From the NCBI GenBank assembly GCA_947179485.1, contig OX359248.1:49114847-49178846 (forward strand): a DNA stretch of 64,000 nt. Direction: 5' to 3'. Positions 24,632-37,257 of the stretch are shown in pieces (position 1 is the first letter of the stretch; the number at the start of each line of letters is the position of its first letter). The notes below the pieces were generated by a model. It did no database searches and was not told where the DNA came from. It saw only the letters and a list, made by a program, of their open reading frames with translations. Source of the DNA: Allacma fusca (taxonomy: Eukaryota; Arthropoda; Collembola; Symphypleona; Sminthuridae). A program made the position numbers and the translations under genes.

Positions 24632-27600
24632 CCTCCCAAAAAAAATAGCGTTTGTAAGGGAAACTTTCCGCCTGCCTGCATGCCCCAACCACAAAAATCA
24701 GTTTCAGTTTCCTGTCAGCTCTGAAGTTCCCGTCGGTCGGCGGGCGTTCTTTTAACCAACATTTTTATTCCGACTGAAGACAAAAAGGGGCTAGGAAGCA
24801 GGGAAAGTACAAAGTACAGGAGTAGTAATGACAGAGTGTAGCCACATGAACACACAAGCATAAGAATAAACATGGGAGTAATTTCATTTCACTTTGATAG
24901 TATAAGGACGATTCCTTTTTTTTGAGGGGGAGGGAGGGGAGGGGGACTCTTTGCTATATTTATATATCTACTAATATGTATTTATTTGTAGAGCCACACG
25001 TACATATTATGTTATGAAGTTATCGTCTATAAGGACACGGGAAAAAAAACTAAAGAACCCCATATGGAGAAAGTTTGAGGGGATTGTGCACATGTGAATT
25101 TGGGTCTCTCACATAATATAGACAGATACTTGTACACATCCCAGTACATATGACGTACATATGGAGACGTAGTCACGCAGTGATAAAAACAGAGACACGC
25201 CAAAGAGAAGGGAAAAGTTCTTAGAAACCCTCAAGTGTTTACTTGGTAAATATCAATCATCGACCCAATCGATGACAGAGTTTACTCTTCACTTTTACTA
25301 CTTGCTATCTTCCTCTTTACTTTTTGATGACTGTTTTCCCAATGCTCACAATAACAGAGTCCACAAACGGAGCTTCCCCCATCCTACAACCCAAGTACAC
25401 AGAGCCCAGTCCGTCCTTTCCCTTCGGCCTGTATCCATGGGCACACAGATATCTAAATGTTCTTTTATGAAATAGAAATAAAACAATCTCCAAGAAGAGG
25501 AATTACCCTCCAGAACGGAGTAACTACAAGGTTATTGGGATCACTCTTGTTTTCATAAATCCTACTTTTGAAGGAGAAAAAAATGAAAAAAGTGTGTAGT
25601 AGATAACTTTATTGATAAAAAACAAAAAACCAAATGTGACCCTTACTACTTGAAAATAAATCAATTGGGAAACTTCAAGGAGAGAAGTTGGGCTTATGCC
25701 TGTAAAATAAACTTGAGGGCATGGAAAGAAAACGTATGTGACAAAAAGGATGAAACAGCATGCGGAGACTGTATTGTGAATTGATGGGCCAGAGAGGATA
25801 CGAAACATTGGATTTCACATCCGCTGATTTTCTCTTCTTCTTATCCTTCTTAGAATATTTTTGTCCTCAGTATCTATGTCTCCTCGTCCTATGCATATTA
25901 CAATGCCTACAAGCATTGCCCCCAGCCTCCATGCGGAGAGAAAGAGTTGAGCACCGGAGACAACAAATCAGGGAAATTTTGACCGAATCAACGAACCGGC
26001 AAGTGAGGAGTAGCAAGGGCGGAAAATAAACATGAAGTCTCTCTAGTACATAGATATATGAAATCCCTAGTAATTCCGCACACACAAACACATATGTAAT
26101 TACCTACATATGTTTCTATAAGTATAGAATATACTGGAGAAACTCTTGTGTGTAAGGGCAATACCTACAATAATTACTAGTGCTCAGGGAGTCACGAGAG
26201 ATTGTACAGACTCGTGGGCTAAATTCTGTAGGAGGGACTGACTCTCTGCCCGTGCTATAAAGAACAGCGTGAATATTAATTTGAGTCGTGAAAGGATAGG
26301 AGAGGGGTGAGAATATGGCAATGCCATTACGTTAATCGAGGGCATTATAATAATCATCCAGAGAGCCCTGCTCTCTCCCATGTAGATCCACATTTCCCTG
26401 TCGCTTGCCTTTTTCAAAGAAAATCCCCCAACTTTCCCCAGCAAAAACTTACGTACAAGGATAATAAAGCCGATAATGTTCTCATTATCTCTCCTCCAGC
26501 TGAAACACATGAGGGCTTCAACTCCTTTTTTTTTGTCTTCCTTCTCTCTCTCTCTCCCTCTCTCTCTCTCAAAAAAAAAAAACTTGAACCTTGTTGCTGG
26601 GAGAAAAACTCTCTCAAAAATCTCCTCAACTTTTATTCCTTATTATGAAGGATATGAGTAGATATAATTATTATATTAGTATGTATAAATAGATATCTTT
26701 ATACAGGAAAACTTCAGGAGACTATACTGGAAATTCCCCCGAAAAACTTCTTCCTCTCCTAACAATTAAGAAGATATAACAAGGGAAAAAAGGAGGATTA
26801 AGTTGGACTTGTTCCTGGAGAAAGTCTCCTCTCATATATAGTAATAAAATTTATTACTCCCCACAAAGCTCTATCTACATACATACAGTTATATCCATCC
26901 AGGCTAGAGACTCAGGGAGGCAAAATGGAAGGAATTTTTCCCACAAACTTTCCCGCACTCCTGTTCCCCTCCATATTAATTTCATGCTTGGCTAATTAAG
27001 GAGCTTTCAAAGGGTAGAGTGGGACGCGGCTTTGAATATCTACCATAGCCATACTTAGGAATTACTGGGGACTCATCCGAGCGAATGGACTGTTTTTTAA
27101 TTGAAATTTTTTTCTGAATTTTCCCCGTAATTCTTCCCAATTTTTTTCCTTGTCACTTGATATCGGGGTGAAAGTCAATTGAAGGCTCTCTTCAATGGAG
27201 GAGAACTATACATGGACAAATTATAGTAGGGGGTAAAGAGTCAAGGGTACGGCAACAATGGAGAGAGTTGAGGAGAATCCTGAGGAATGAATGTATGTAT
27301 ATCTTCTGTATTATCCTATCCCTTGAAATGTGGAAGGGAAAAGAGGGAATCTGGCTTCTGGGAATGGAGAAATGTATCCAGACATGTAGGGAGGCGGCAC
27401 AGTGGCAGGTGCGGGAGTGTAGGTAAAGGAGCAAGTGCTTATATTGGATCCTTAAAGCTACTTGACAAGCGTCTCCATTTAGCAAATCAAAGTGATACAT
27501 TTGGTCCAATATAAGCCTATTACTGCCACATCTTATCCTCTTTCCCCCACCAACTGACACAACAAGTACCTTCGGAGCTCACACTCATCTCTTTCCTCCT

Positions 27601-29638
27601 TTCTCTTTTCCCCTCCTTTACACTCACTCTCAGTGTCTCTCACTCTCTCTCTCTCTCTCTCCCTACTTTTCTCTGACTCTACAAGCAGGGACTTTTTCAC
27701 AGAAAGAGCATTACCATGTTCCTTGCCTATTTCTAGATCAATAATTGATACGTTGCAGAAGGCTTGAGGGGGAGCTTGAGAATTTTCTATAACCACATTT
27801 ACATGCAGCCGGATCTATCCATCTGTATTTTACATACCAAATTCTTCTTATACAATCCCAAGCCCCTCACTTGACTGGTAAAACGATTTTTTTTTTCTTA
27901 GAAGTTGCGTCTCCCTTAGAGCTCCTATTAGTTTTCTACCTCCGATACATTTGAGTATGTAAAAGTGAAGGTAAACTTTCTTTTAAAAATAACTGTAATG
28001 CAAGTATGTATGTAAATCTATTTCCCAGTACTAGAGTATTTCCCATATAGGATATGAAGGCACGTGTGCCTATAGACGAATTTGTTTATCCTTATAGTGT
28101 CAATGTAATTACTCGAGTAGGTATGTATGTATACTCATCTTGGGCAGGAGCATGTGTAGGCCCTACATGGAGTAATGTATGGGATGTGAAGCCCTTGTAA
28201 TAAATATCCGGATCTAATACTCAAATCCTAGAAACTACTTGCTCCAGGAGCCTTTTAAAAATACGAGCCTTAAAAATGCAACTGACTCGGGAATCCAGAG
28301 TCTCTGTAGTATTTAAAATGAATGAACTTATTGAAGCTTATTCTCGCAATTCCGTATCCCTCCCCCTCCCTCCCTCCCTCCAACCATAACTTTGAGGGGG
28401 GAAGAAGCCCAGCTTGTTTATTCCATTTATTTTATATCAGATTCAATCAGCAAACTGCATTATACAAGTCTCATTACCTACAAAGACCGGCTTGGTTTGA
28501 AATGAATATCAAATCAAATTGAATTGGAAGCAATTTCCCAGCTACTAGTATCTATATATCTACATATAGAATATACCTATAAATATCTCCTGTATACTGT
28601 AGTGAGTCAATACTCACAAGACATTTTCCTTCCTGGCCCTGGCCCTTTTGTCCATAAGTCTTGTGTATGGCTTTCATTCCTCACAAATTATTTAAGCCCA
28701 GTTCCATTCCCAGCCATGACTTTCCCCTCAAACACACACACACAAGCAAATACACAAATACATAACAGGGGAACTACCACCTTTGGAAATTACACTTGTT
28801 ACTTGAACTTGTTACTACAACTTCATATCACTTGATAAAATATGAATGAGTTGGAACATGAGCGAGGAGTGAGGGAACAAATATCCGACGTACTCACTCC
28901 ACGCTCACTAGCACTTTCCCTGTACAGTTAGAGACTAGTGTGAATACATATCTATGTATCTATCTACAAATACATGATTGTATTGTGGAGTCCTCCCCAG
29001 TAGCTATACATTTCAGGGCTGAAAGCAGAGAGGCTCTTTCCATGACTTTCCGCCCAACAATAAGTGTATGGGTGAAGTGTGAATTAAATTAACATTTCCT
29101 ATATTTACTACACGTGGAGGAGGATTTCACAAGTATTTTGTCTTGGGAATGGCCCGACATTATAGTAAATACAATTGTGTGGGGAGACCGTAGTGAAGGC
29201 ACGTACATACGTGCTTTCCCTGCATGGGAGCTAATAGGTGTAGGAAAAGGTATTCATAAGAAATCCTATGAGAGACTCCGGTCCTATATGGAGGAAGGAA
29301 CCGTAAGGGGAAATATATAAGGGCGAGAGAAAACGCACAGGCAGCATACGGCACCACTTAAGACGATTAGAATTTAAGGCTCGCCTTCACCGCCCTCTCG
29401 AAGCTTCCGTAGCTTTAGGGAGGGCTGCTCAGTGCAGTGTACTCTATAGATATGTATAGCACACAGTGTGGAGGTGTAGGCAGGACCCGGGAGAAAGTAA
29501 GGGAGAGGTGGAGAAAGGCGAGAGGAAGGAAAGAGGTCGACTTGTACAAAAGCTATATTTATTTATGGGATCCCGGCAGGAGACTTAAGTTAAATGTAAT
29601 GTGACACTGAGAAAATCATCGGTTTTAATGTAACTCAC

Positions 29639-29699
29639 GCCTAGGCAGTTATGAAAGCGGTGGATGGCAATTTCCTCGCCTGTCACCTCCACATAAAAC
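29639..29699 (-). other. Candidate 61-nt exon or conserved noncoding block
   Basis: Minus strand: CTACCCTTGCTCCAG acceptor, 61 nt, then GGC followed by GTGAGT. One frame reads FYVEVTGEEIAIHRFHNCLG, which looks protein-like, but it needs a 2-nt phase upstream that neither flanking Groucho exon supplies. Spliced after MHKQ it would instead read 16 codons and stop. It may be a poison exon, part of a nested gene, or chance. It sits in a locally less AT-rich patch (29330-29720). Confidence 0.18.
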
Positions 29700-30060
29700 C
29701 TGGAGCAAGGGTAGTATCTCTCTTTTCTCCCTGTAGTCGACACTTATCCTATAGCTATAGAGTCACAGAGGGGCAGTTCCCGTCCAGGTACAAATATACA
29801 TTTAACTAACCCCTATAAGGTGTTTTTGTGAGGTCCGGGCGGGAGTCTATTGTGAAGCCTCGGAACGGAGTAGGGACTATGTAGTATGTACAGTTAGGAA
29901 GGGAAAGTCCGGGTGTAAATAGTGGTAAGAGTAATAAGGAGGAGGTAGTAATGCCTAATCGTGTCAAGTGAAGCAACTCGGAATGTTTTACCCAACCATG
30001 CATCGCTCCTTTCCCTGACTTTCTCTCCCATACCTCCTCCCTACGGCTCTGCTCCAGCTA

Positions 30061-30083
30061 AAGCACATCAACTTGATGTGCTT
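30061..30083. repeat. Near-perfect 23-bp palindrome
   Basis: AAGCACATCAA, one C, then TTGATGTGCTT: an 11-bp perfect inverted repeat around a single base. It could extrude a cruciform or bind a dimeric factor; no function is recognised. Confidence 0.5.
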
Positions 30084-30200
30084 CAATGGTTGTAGTAATG
30101 CCCCTCAATATGGGGCTATTAGGAATTGAATGGTTCTTTTCTGGAAAAGCTCTGCTCATGGTTTCCTCTTTTTTCCTTCTCTTTCTGTTACTAACTATTT

Positions 30201-30243
<43 letters not shown>
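30201..30243. repeat. (TC)n microsatellite
   Basis: About 21 TC units with one GC interruption near the start. Confidence 0.9.
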
Positions 30244-30246
<3 letters not shown>

Positions 30247-30859
30247 GGTCTCTATCCTTTCCCCATGTATACGAAGGCTACTTGTAATGACACGCACATA
30301 CCCACAGCCTGCCTTTCTCTCCGTATTGATTTCCCATTGACACACGATTAGTTGATTACTCCAAGAGAATACAGACAGCATGTTACCCCCTGACGCGTGC
30401 GTTTACCACAAGGGATCAAATCAATAGATAGCCTCGTGAAAACTCCAGTCAGATCCCGTCCCTGATAGGCAGTGGACTGAAGCCTTCCAGATGTATGCAC
30501 GTGGATACCCAGAGATCTTTTACAGATATATGGTATCTATATGTATACTTATATATATAGTATGTAAACATACAATTAATAATGTAGATGGTACTTTCAT
30601 TGGAAACTTTTCCCTATCTACTTGTCCGTGTAGTTCATGCATGTTTGATAGGAGGGATTACACATGTTGTTGGCGGTATACATGCATATGTGTACTTCTA
30701 TAGAGATGTAAAGGGACGTATGCACACAATTGGGGACATGCATAATTGCTTGAATGTGTAATTACAAGTGTGAGCACTCTCGGGGATGTACATTACATGT
30801 ATCTATGGATAGGGAAGGTTTTAATTATAAGTATCGGACATATGAAAGTAATTACCGAT

Positions 30860-30960
30860 ATGTATGTATATGTGTGTGTGTGTGTGTGGGTGTGTATGTA
30901 TGTATGTGTGTATGTGTGTGTGTGTGTATGTATGTATGTGTGTGTGTGTGTGGGTGGGTG
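30860..30960. repeat. Compound TG/TATG/TGGG microsatellite
   Basis: Alternating TG and TATG blocks over 100 bp; the Val/Cys-rich frames across it are artefacts. Confidence 0.9.
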
Positions 30961-31802
30961 TATTGTAAAGGGAGAGTGACATTACCTACACAGGGCCAGC
31001 TAATATGCCAGCACTTGTCCGTAAGTAGGCGAGAGTTTATGTGCAGTGCGGGGAATAAACCGGAGATAAAAATAAATTTCACATTTGCTTATCTCCTCAT
31101 AGGTCATAGCCCCATCAAATCCAGTGTGTTTTGTGTGCACTTTGCAATGCCAAAGTGCTCAGCTGTCTCGGGAGGGAGAGGTTGATGCAGGCAACACCGC
31201 TTGCACACGTATTTATGGCTTATAGCGTGCCCACACGGCTGAGCCAGCCCCTACCATTGACAAAGTGTAGGTAATAGCGGGGGGATATATTGAGGAGAAA
31301 GTTTTTCTCGGATGCAAAGAATGGCAAATGGATCGTTAGAGATTGTCCATATGTTCCATCCCATCAGCTACATAAATGTCAGCCCGCCCATAAATATACA
31401 CTTGAATGCACACAAACACACATCCCCTCTCTCCCTTTCCGCCTTCTTATATTCGTCTTATCCCCTCCTTATCTTCCGAGTACATAACCATCTTTTCTCA
31501 ATTTCAATTTTCTCCTCTCCCTCGATCCCATTCTCTCTCTCTCTCTCTCCCCTCTCCTTTTCTCACACTCAATCAAGTTCCCTCCGATGACTTTTCTATC
31601 TTTGTCACTTTTCCCTATCCTGCCTCTCATTGCTTTGCTTTGAAAAATCATTACGGCACTGTCTCTCTCCCTCTATCTCTTCCTCTCCTTCTGTCGCTCT
31701 CTCTCTCCCATCATTAAATATTTTAGACACTTTCCCATGTTTCAAAATTTCCCTCCACGGATTTCATCCTTATTCCATCAACACCCATCCTCTTCTTACT
31801 AG

Positions 31803-31870
31803 AAAATGAAATTCGTAGAGGGAATTTGTTTTTGGAAAAATGATTTATTTCCCTCTACAAATTTCATTTT
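31803..31870. repeat. 22-bp inverted repeat with 24-nt loop
   Basis: AAAATGAAATTCGTAGAGGG (31803 onward) pairs with CCCTCTACAAATTTCATTTT (ending 31870) with a single mismatch across 22 bp. A related word, TTCCCTCCACGGATTTCAT, occurs just upstream near 31749. Arm and loop sizes are in the range of an animal microRNA precursor, but no known microRNA is recognised. Confidence 0.4.
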
Positions 31871-32129
31871 TTTTTTTAGTAAAAAGAATAAAATGAAAAA
31901 GCAATTAATAATCTTCCGACTTTCACTCCCCTCCTCCTCTCTCAAGGGAAAAAAATCAAATTCCTCTGAAGCTGAAGCCCACAAGCTAATAGAGCATTTG
32001 TGCATATAGGAAGGGTTATGGGAAGGAATATTATAATTCCCCGGAAATACAAAAAAGGAAATTAGAGTGAAAAATTGGGGATTGAGGAAATGAAGGAAAT
32101 AAACTGGGAAAGGTTAACAAACCAGATTC

Positions 32130-32480
32130 TTAATAAAGAGGAGCGACGGGAGAGTGAAGGGAAAGGAATTGAAAGGAATTAGCATGGAAGATGAAAAGGA
32201 GAGTGGGAAAAATATAGAGATTTGCTCTCCATGAATGCACCCGGGCTATGGTGTCGGGAGAGAGGGGAAGAGAAGAGGAGCGAGGGGAAGAATACAGAAG
32301 AGATAAGTAGATAGGAAACAAGTTGTTCGAGTGAAAGAATAGGGAAAGAAGTTGTCGTCGTCATTTCGGAGGAGGAGGAGGAGGGAAAGGAGTATAAGAA
32401 GACGAAGAAGAAGAAGAAGAAGAGAAGGAATAAAAGTAGTAGGGCAAAGTGAAAGGAGAAAAGAAGGAAGAAAAGTAAAG
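32130..32480. repeat. Purine-rich block (GAA/GGA/AGG)
   Basis: The plus strand is strongly purine-rich, including GGAGGA and GAAGAA runs near 32369-32432. The minus-strand transcript would be pyrimidine-rich here, which could bind PTB-type splicing factors (inference). Confidence 0.6.
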
Positions 32481-32723
32481 AAGTAGACAAGGAGCGAGAT
32501 AGAAAGCAGAGTTTCCCTCCTGAGTCGACCCGACATGAAAGCTCAGGGGAGTTAGACAGTTCATGCGTATCAAAATGAAAGAGAGAGTGGAAGATGTGAT
32601 CCAGACACTAATGAAATTAAAAATGGAAGCAGAGGCAAGAAGAAATCAGTATAAGTGAGTATGTACGGGCAAGGAAAAGAAACTTGCTTTTATATTGGAG
32701 GTTCCCGACCCGGAGAAAGCTAC

Positions 32724-32726
<3 letters not shown>

Positions 32727-32761
<35 letters not shown>
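32727..32761. repeat. (GA)17 microsatellite
   Basis: An uninterrupted GA run. Confidence 0.9.
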
Positions 32762-32763
<2 letters not shown>

Positions 32764-34108
32764 GTAGTCAGAGGGGAAAAGCTTTTTGGGTAACACCTCC
32801 AGGGTCGATTTCCGAGATGTGCTCCTCTCACCACAAGAAGTCCGTAATTGGAGGAGCATCAGCCTGTAAATGGCAGTCCCCTCAGTCCACACAAACTAAC
32901 TCCACTCTTTTATAACCCTAAATCCCCCTAACCTGGTCCTATCTATCAAGTCCAACTCCACTACTTTCACCCGGATCCTTGTACATCCAACGAGTCCTTC
33001 CTCTATGTATGTATAAAGAACCCTACAAATCCTTCCCCATACATAGATATATACATATACCCACAAATTTTTCCCATGCCCACAACTTCTCCCGATATAT
33101 GCATCCACACCCGCCTTTTTTCCCGCCGTCCCTAAAACCAATCTAAGAATCCAGAGCGAAAGGGGTATAATTATACGCATTTAATCCTATACCCATCAAG
33201 TTCCTACTTCCCCATCAACTTACTTATTAACTGTCTTCCCACACAACCTCCTCCTAATACACTCTCATGCAAATGCGTCAGGTGCAGACATGCACGCTTG
33301 CATACGTAATTTCCATACAAATACACACACACACACACACACACTACTCACATCCGTGCATACATGCAACCAGCCCAGCTTCAATTTGCAAGTCATGTGT
33401 GTAATTATATGAATGGGCATTGTTTCCCAGCCAATTCATACGTATGTAGACACACACATGTGTTTCTATAAGTACTACATGCATATAAATCAGGCGCAAC
33501 TTTGTCCTGCATGCATATGTAAATAAATCCGAGGCATGTAAATAATTACGTGTCATGCACTCAAGATCTGTGGATTGTGGACATATCATGTAGGCATCAA
33601 TACATGCACTGCTCCTGCCTACACTGCATGTGTAGCTCTAACAGAGGTTTCCAAAATATTAAAGTGCAAAATCCTTGTGACTTTTATTCATTCAGTGCAT
33701 TTATTCCTGCACGTCCGCGTACTATTCTGTGACCAGGGATAGATATGCCGTTGAATCTTCCTTTTTTTAGTATCATTGGATCTGCACTGACGTAGTATGT
33801 AAGTGAGCTTAAAAGGCAGGACCCTCATGGAAGTATCTATCTCTATAGAGGATGAAGAAAGCGGACCGTGGTTGAGTAAAAAAGAGAGACAGTGAGGAAG
33901 AGAGGGGAAGGAGAAGTGAGATAAAAAAATCGATCCACAAAAGAGACTTGTACCAGAGCGAGTGTACAGAGTGTGAGCAAAGCCAGAAGAGTGGGGAAAG
34001 CAAAGCGCCAAGTAGTTTCCCAAGTAATAGTAATCGTGCTCTTGTCCGAAGATACATATCGCTCAGACACGCAAACATGAGGTATTTTTCCACTTCTGCT
34101 CTATATCT

Positions 34109-34111
<3 letters not shown>

Positions 34112-34157
<46 letters not shown>

Positions 34158-34187
34158 CTCTCTCTCTCTCATACTCTCTCTCTCTGC
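34112..34187. repeat. (CT)n microsatellite with interruptions
   Basis: About 36 CT units with a GC and an AT interruption. Confidence 0.9.
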
Positions 34188-35413
34188 CACACATAGCCAC
34201 TGAACACCTCCGACAGTGCACCCGTGACACTACCAGCTACTACACGTACATACATATCTGTATATAATCTGCCGTTGAGTATTATGTACACGGACAAAAC
34301 ATGGGGACTACACCATGTACCCCTCACAGTCACATACAAGCTTATAGTACATACCAGCAACTGGAGTGTGGCAGAGCGAGAAAATCCAGAGGGAAAGGAA
34401 GTGAACCACTCAGTCAGTCACTTTTGCCGACCCCATGTTACACTCGTTCCAGCAACCATCAAACATGTTCTCAGCTCACACCTCACACGCCCTGCTCGTT
34501 CACCAGAAACTTTTTTCCGCCACCAGCTCTCCTCTCACATCCAAAACTAGCCTGGCTCTATTATCCTCACTTCACGTTCACAAACATGTCCTTTCTCTCT
34601 ACACCCGCCTATGTACTGGAAGTATGTACTCCGCTACTGTCTACATGTCCTCCATCGTACCATGCCCTTTCCACCATGCACTTCCCATCGTCCTTTACAG
34701 CATGGGCTTTATAGCATGTCCGCCGTACATAACCCGCTCTTTATAACCCGTTTCTGGATACCATGTTCTTCATAGCATGTTCTTCTCAGTAAGTCCTGTA
34801 CTACATACCGTGCTACCCAGCCCTCTCCGCCTATTTCCCCTGTCGTTGCGAAACATAATCATAGAAAACCATAGACCAGGAGAGGGATCTCATTTTTACA
34901 TAAGTACACTTCCAATACACAACTTTTACTTTGGCTCTAACCTCAGCTTTGCATTTCCTCTCATGCACATTTCCCCATGTGTTTTTCTATAGGGACTCTT
35001 GAATATCTAGTATATGACTTATAAATATATGGCTTATACTGTACTGTACATATAGTTTAACCTGTACGTGCGTCCCTATAAGTATATATCCCGGAAAGAA
35101 CTACTCCTATGCACGACACTTGTCCCTGAGCTGAAGAGAGCATCAAGCCATGCTCAGCATGAGAGGGATATGGAGCTGAGCCAGAAAAACATTGTATATC
35201 CACTTTGTCTTCACTTTTCAAATCAATCCCTTCTTTTCCCCCTTGCTCCAGTGTGCATCATCTTTTTGTAGATATGTGTCCTACCTTTAGCCTTTAGCTT
35301 TATAGGACCTGAACATCAGACCTGAACATATGCTCTTTTATTATTTATGTGCATACATCCCTACAGGCATTAGCTCGAAACATATATAAACATCGGAGGA
35401 TGTCTACATGACA

Positions 35414-35453
<40 letters not shown>

Positions 35454-36113
35454 GGAAACTAAACTTGAGGATAACCTAATTCCGAGAACTCCTTCGTAAA
35501 TAAACTGGATGGATGACTAACGACGTGAACTCTGTCTGGCACCCAGCCTTTTTTATATTTTGCTATATCTAATCCATATCCATAACAACTCTGTGTATAC
35601 GTAAATGCATTTCTCCATGTAAGCCCCCATTTCTCACTACTTCTCACTCTTTTTTCTCTCTCCCTCTCTCTCTCTCTCTAACACACACACACACACATAC
35701 ATACACACAATCCTTTTAATCTCACTCCTCCAACAACTTCTTCTTTCCCCCCTGTGAGTTATTTACCCGAGAAAATGAGATTCCATTGGAAGAGATAGTG
35801 CGAGAGGGGAAAAAAGGATGCTCTTCTTTTGGCATCCCAACTCTAATTGATTTCAATTATACAGGCAACAAAATCCTCATCAGGCTTAACACACCATCCG
35901 TCATTCCCAGGGTAAAGCACTCTGTCTCCTCCCTTGCAGTGTCTTTCCTCTTATCTCACTTTTTTCTCTGAAACTTCATGCCCCATATATCTAGAGATGT
36001 ATCAAAGGTTTATGTATCCACATATAGGCACAGTCCCATACATAATTTACACAGAGCTAGTTATAAACTCATCCTTATTCTTCTCAACTCTTATTATTTC
36101 ACTGCGGCTCCCT

Positions 36114-36116
<3 letters not shown>

Positions 36117-36168
<52 letters not shown>
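36117..36168. repeat. (AC)26 microsatellite
   Basis: An uninterrupted AC run, the longest CA repeat in the window. Confidence 0.92.
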
Positions 36169-36172
<4 letters not shown>

Positions 36173-37212
36173 CTACACTCATTTAATCATACCTCCCCGC
36201 ATCTGTACATGAGCATCTAGCAAGAAACACGTTAGGATTTTACAAGATCACATATCTATCCCTCTGATGCAAATACATATCTGGAAGATTGTAGTTATAT
36301 AAATAGTACAGAGCACACTATTCACAGTAACATTTAACAGTTCCTCTCACACACACACACACACACACACGCAAAGAATCCACACAGATTTGAAATTCTA
36401 AGACACACTAGAAAATAAATTGCTCTTGCATGCTACCATTGCCAGTTTTGTCACTATAGAATTTCCTTTAATGTCTGATTTATAATTATACCATTATATT
36501 ACAATAAAACTATTCCCAACATGCATGAGTAAATATTAGGGGCCCTGCTTCAACTTGAGACACATACATTCTACATAGTGGGGTACAGTGAGCTCGAGCT
36601 AATGATCAATGAGGGAAAGCTTTCTCGGCTATATTGAAAACCCTGGATGTAATTACATATGAAACTATCTATAGATATCAAAATAATAGTTAAATTTATA
36701 GAGAATAAAACCAAATAGCCTGAGCACATACGCAATTAAATGCACAAATGTATCCGAGCTATAAACACAGAGACAATGGACACGGCATCCTGCACAGGAG
36801 CGTCTGTTCTGTAGCTTGTGGACGTGGAGAGGGTTCCGCGTGCGGCACACGCAAAATTAATGATAATGTAATTCTATACTGTTTAAAGCCCAACACACAG
36901 ACAATCATAATCACATTACCTGTTCATGTGTACCCATTAATCGGTTATCATTACGGCTTTTCAAATAGCCTCAAACAAATGATGCCATGACGTACAATTC
37001 CACAGGTACATATCTGTACATAGAAGACACCCATACATACAATCCTGTACATGCATAAATACAGGACCCGTATAGTCCAACACACAGTCCTCCTTCCCCA
37101 CCTTAATTACGACTCTGGTTGGGGAGATAGACATAATTATATGGAATCCGAAGTCCCACTATGTTACTTACTAGTAGCTATTTCTACGAATAGGAAATTC
37201 AAAAATCATTAC

Positions 37213-37257
37213 CTGCTTATGCATCTCGACATTAAGGCCATAGGACATCTCGTAGTA
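37213..37257 (-). CDS. gro: groucho Q-domain exon YYEMSYGLNVEMHKQ
   Basis: A 45-nt exon encoding exactly 15 residues, YYEMSYGLNVEMHKQ, one of the most conserved strings of the Groucho/TLE Q domain. The acceptor is CCCCAACAG and the donor is CAG followed by GTAATG, which is somewhat weaker than the GTGAGT donors of its neighbours. Both ends are phase 0. Either 64-nt exon upstream (41331-41394 or 52089-52152) ends in phase 0 after QRHYVM and joins it in frame, giving the family-standard junction VM-YYEM. The next exon lies 23 kb away at 13872-13934, by far the longest internal intron seen here. The segment contributes to the Q-domain helical hairpin. Confidence 0.96.

Larger units (their letters stand above)
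13935..37212 (-). other. gro: 23.3-kb intron within the groucho Q domain
   Basis: The largest internal intron, between MHKQ and TEIS. Contents seen: many CT/GA tracts (17136, 17646, 17775, 19750, 21330, 24587, 26538, 27645, 30201, 32727, 34112, 35651), TG/TATG at 30860-30960, CA at 33324, 36117 and 36348, a purine-rich block at about 32130-32480, a near-perfect 22-bp hairpin at 31803-31870, a palindrome at 30061-30083, and CAGT-ended transposon-like fragments (14778, 21927, 36585). Two candidate exons (24160-24198, 29639-29699) are listed separately at low confidence. All other frames in the interval look like chance or repeat translation. Confidence 0.85.

Noticed and set aside
30754-31185. 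143-residue plus-strand open frame
   Set aside because: Val/Cys/Met-rich part comes from the TG/TATG repeat; the remainder resembles nothing.
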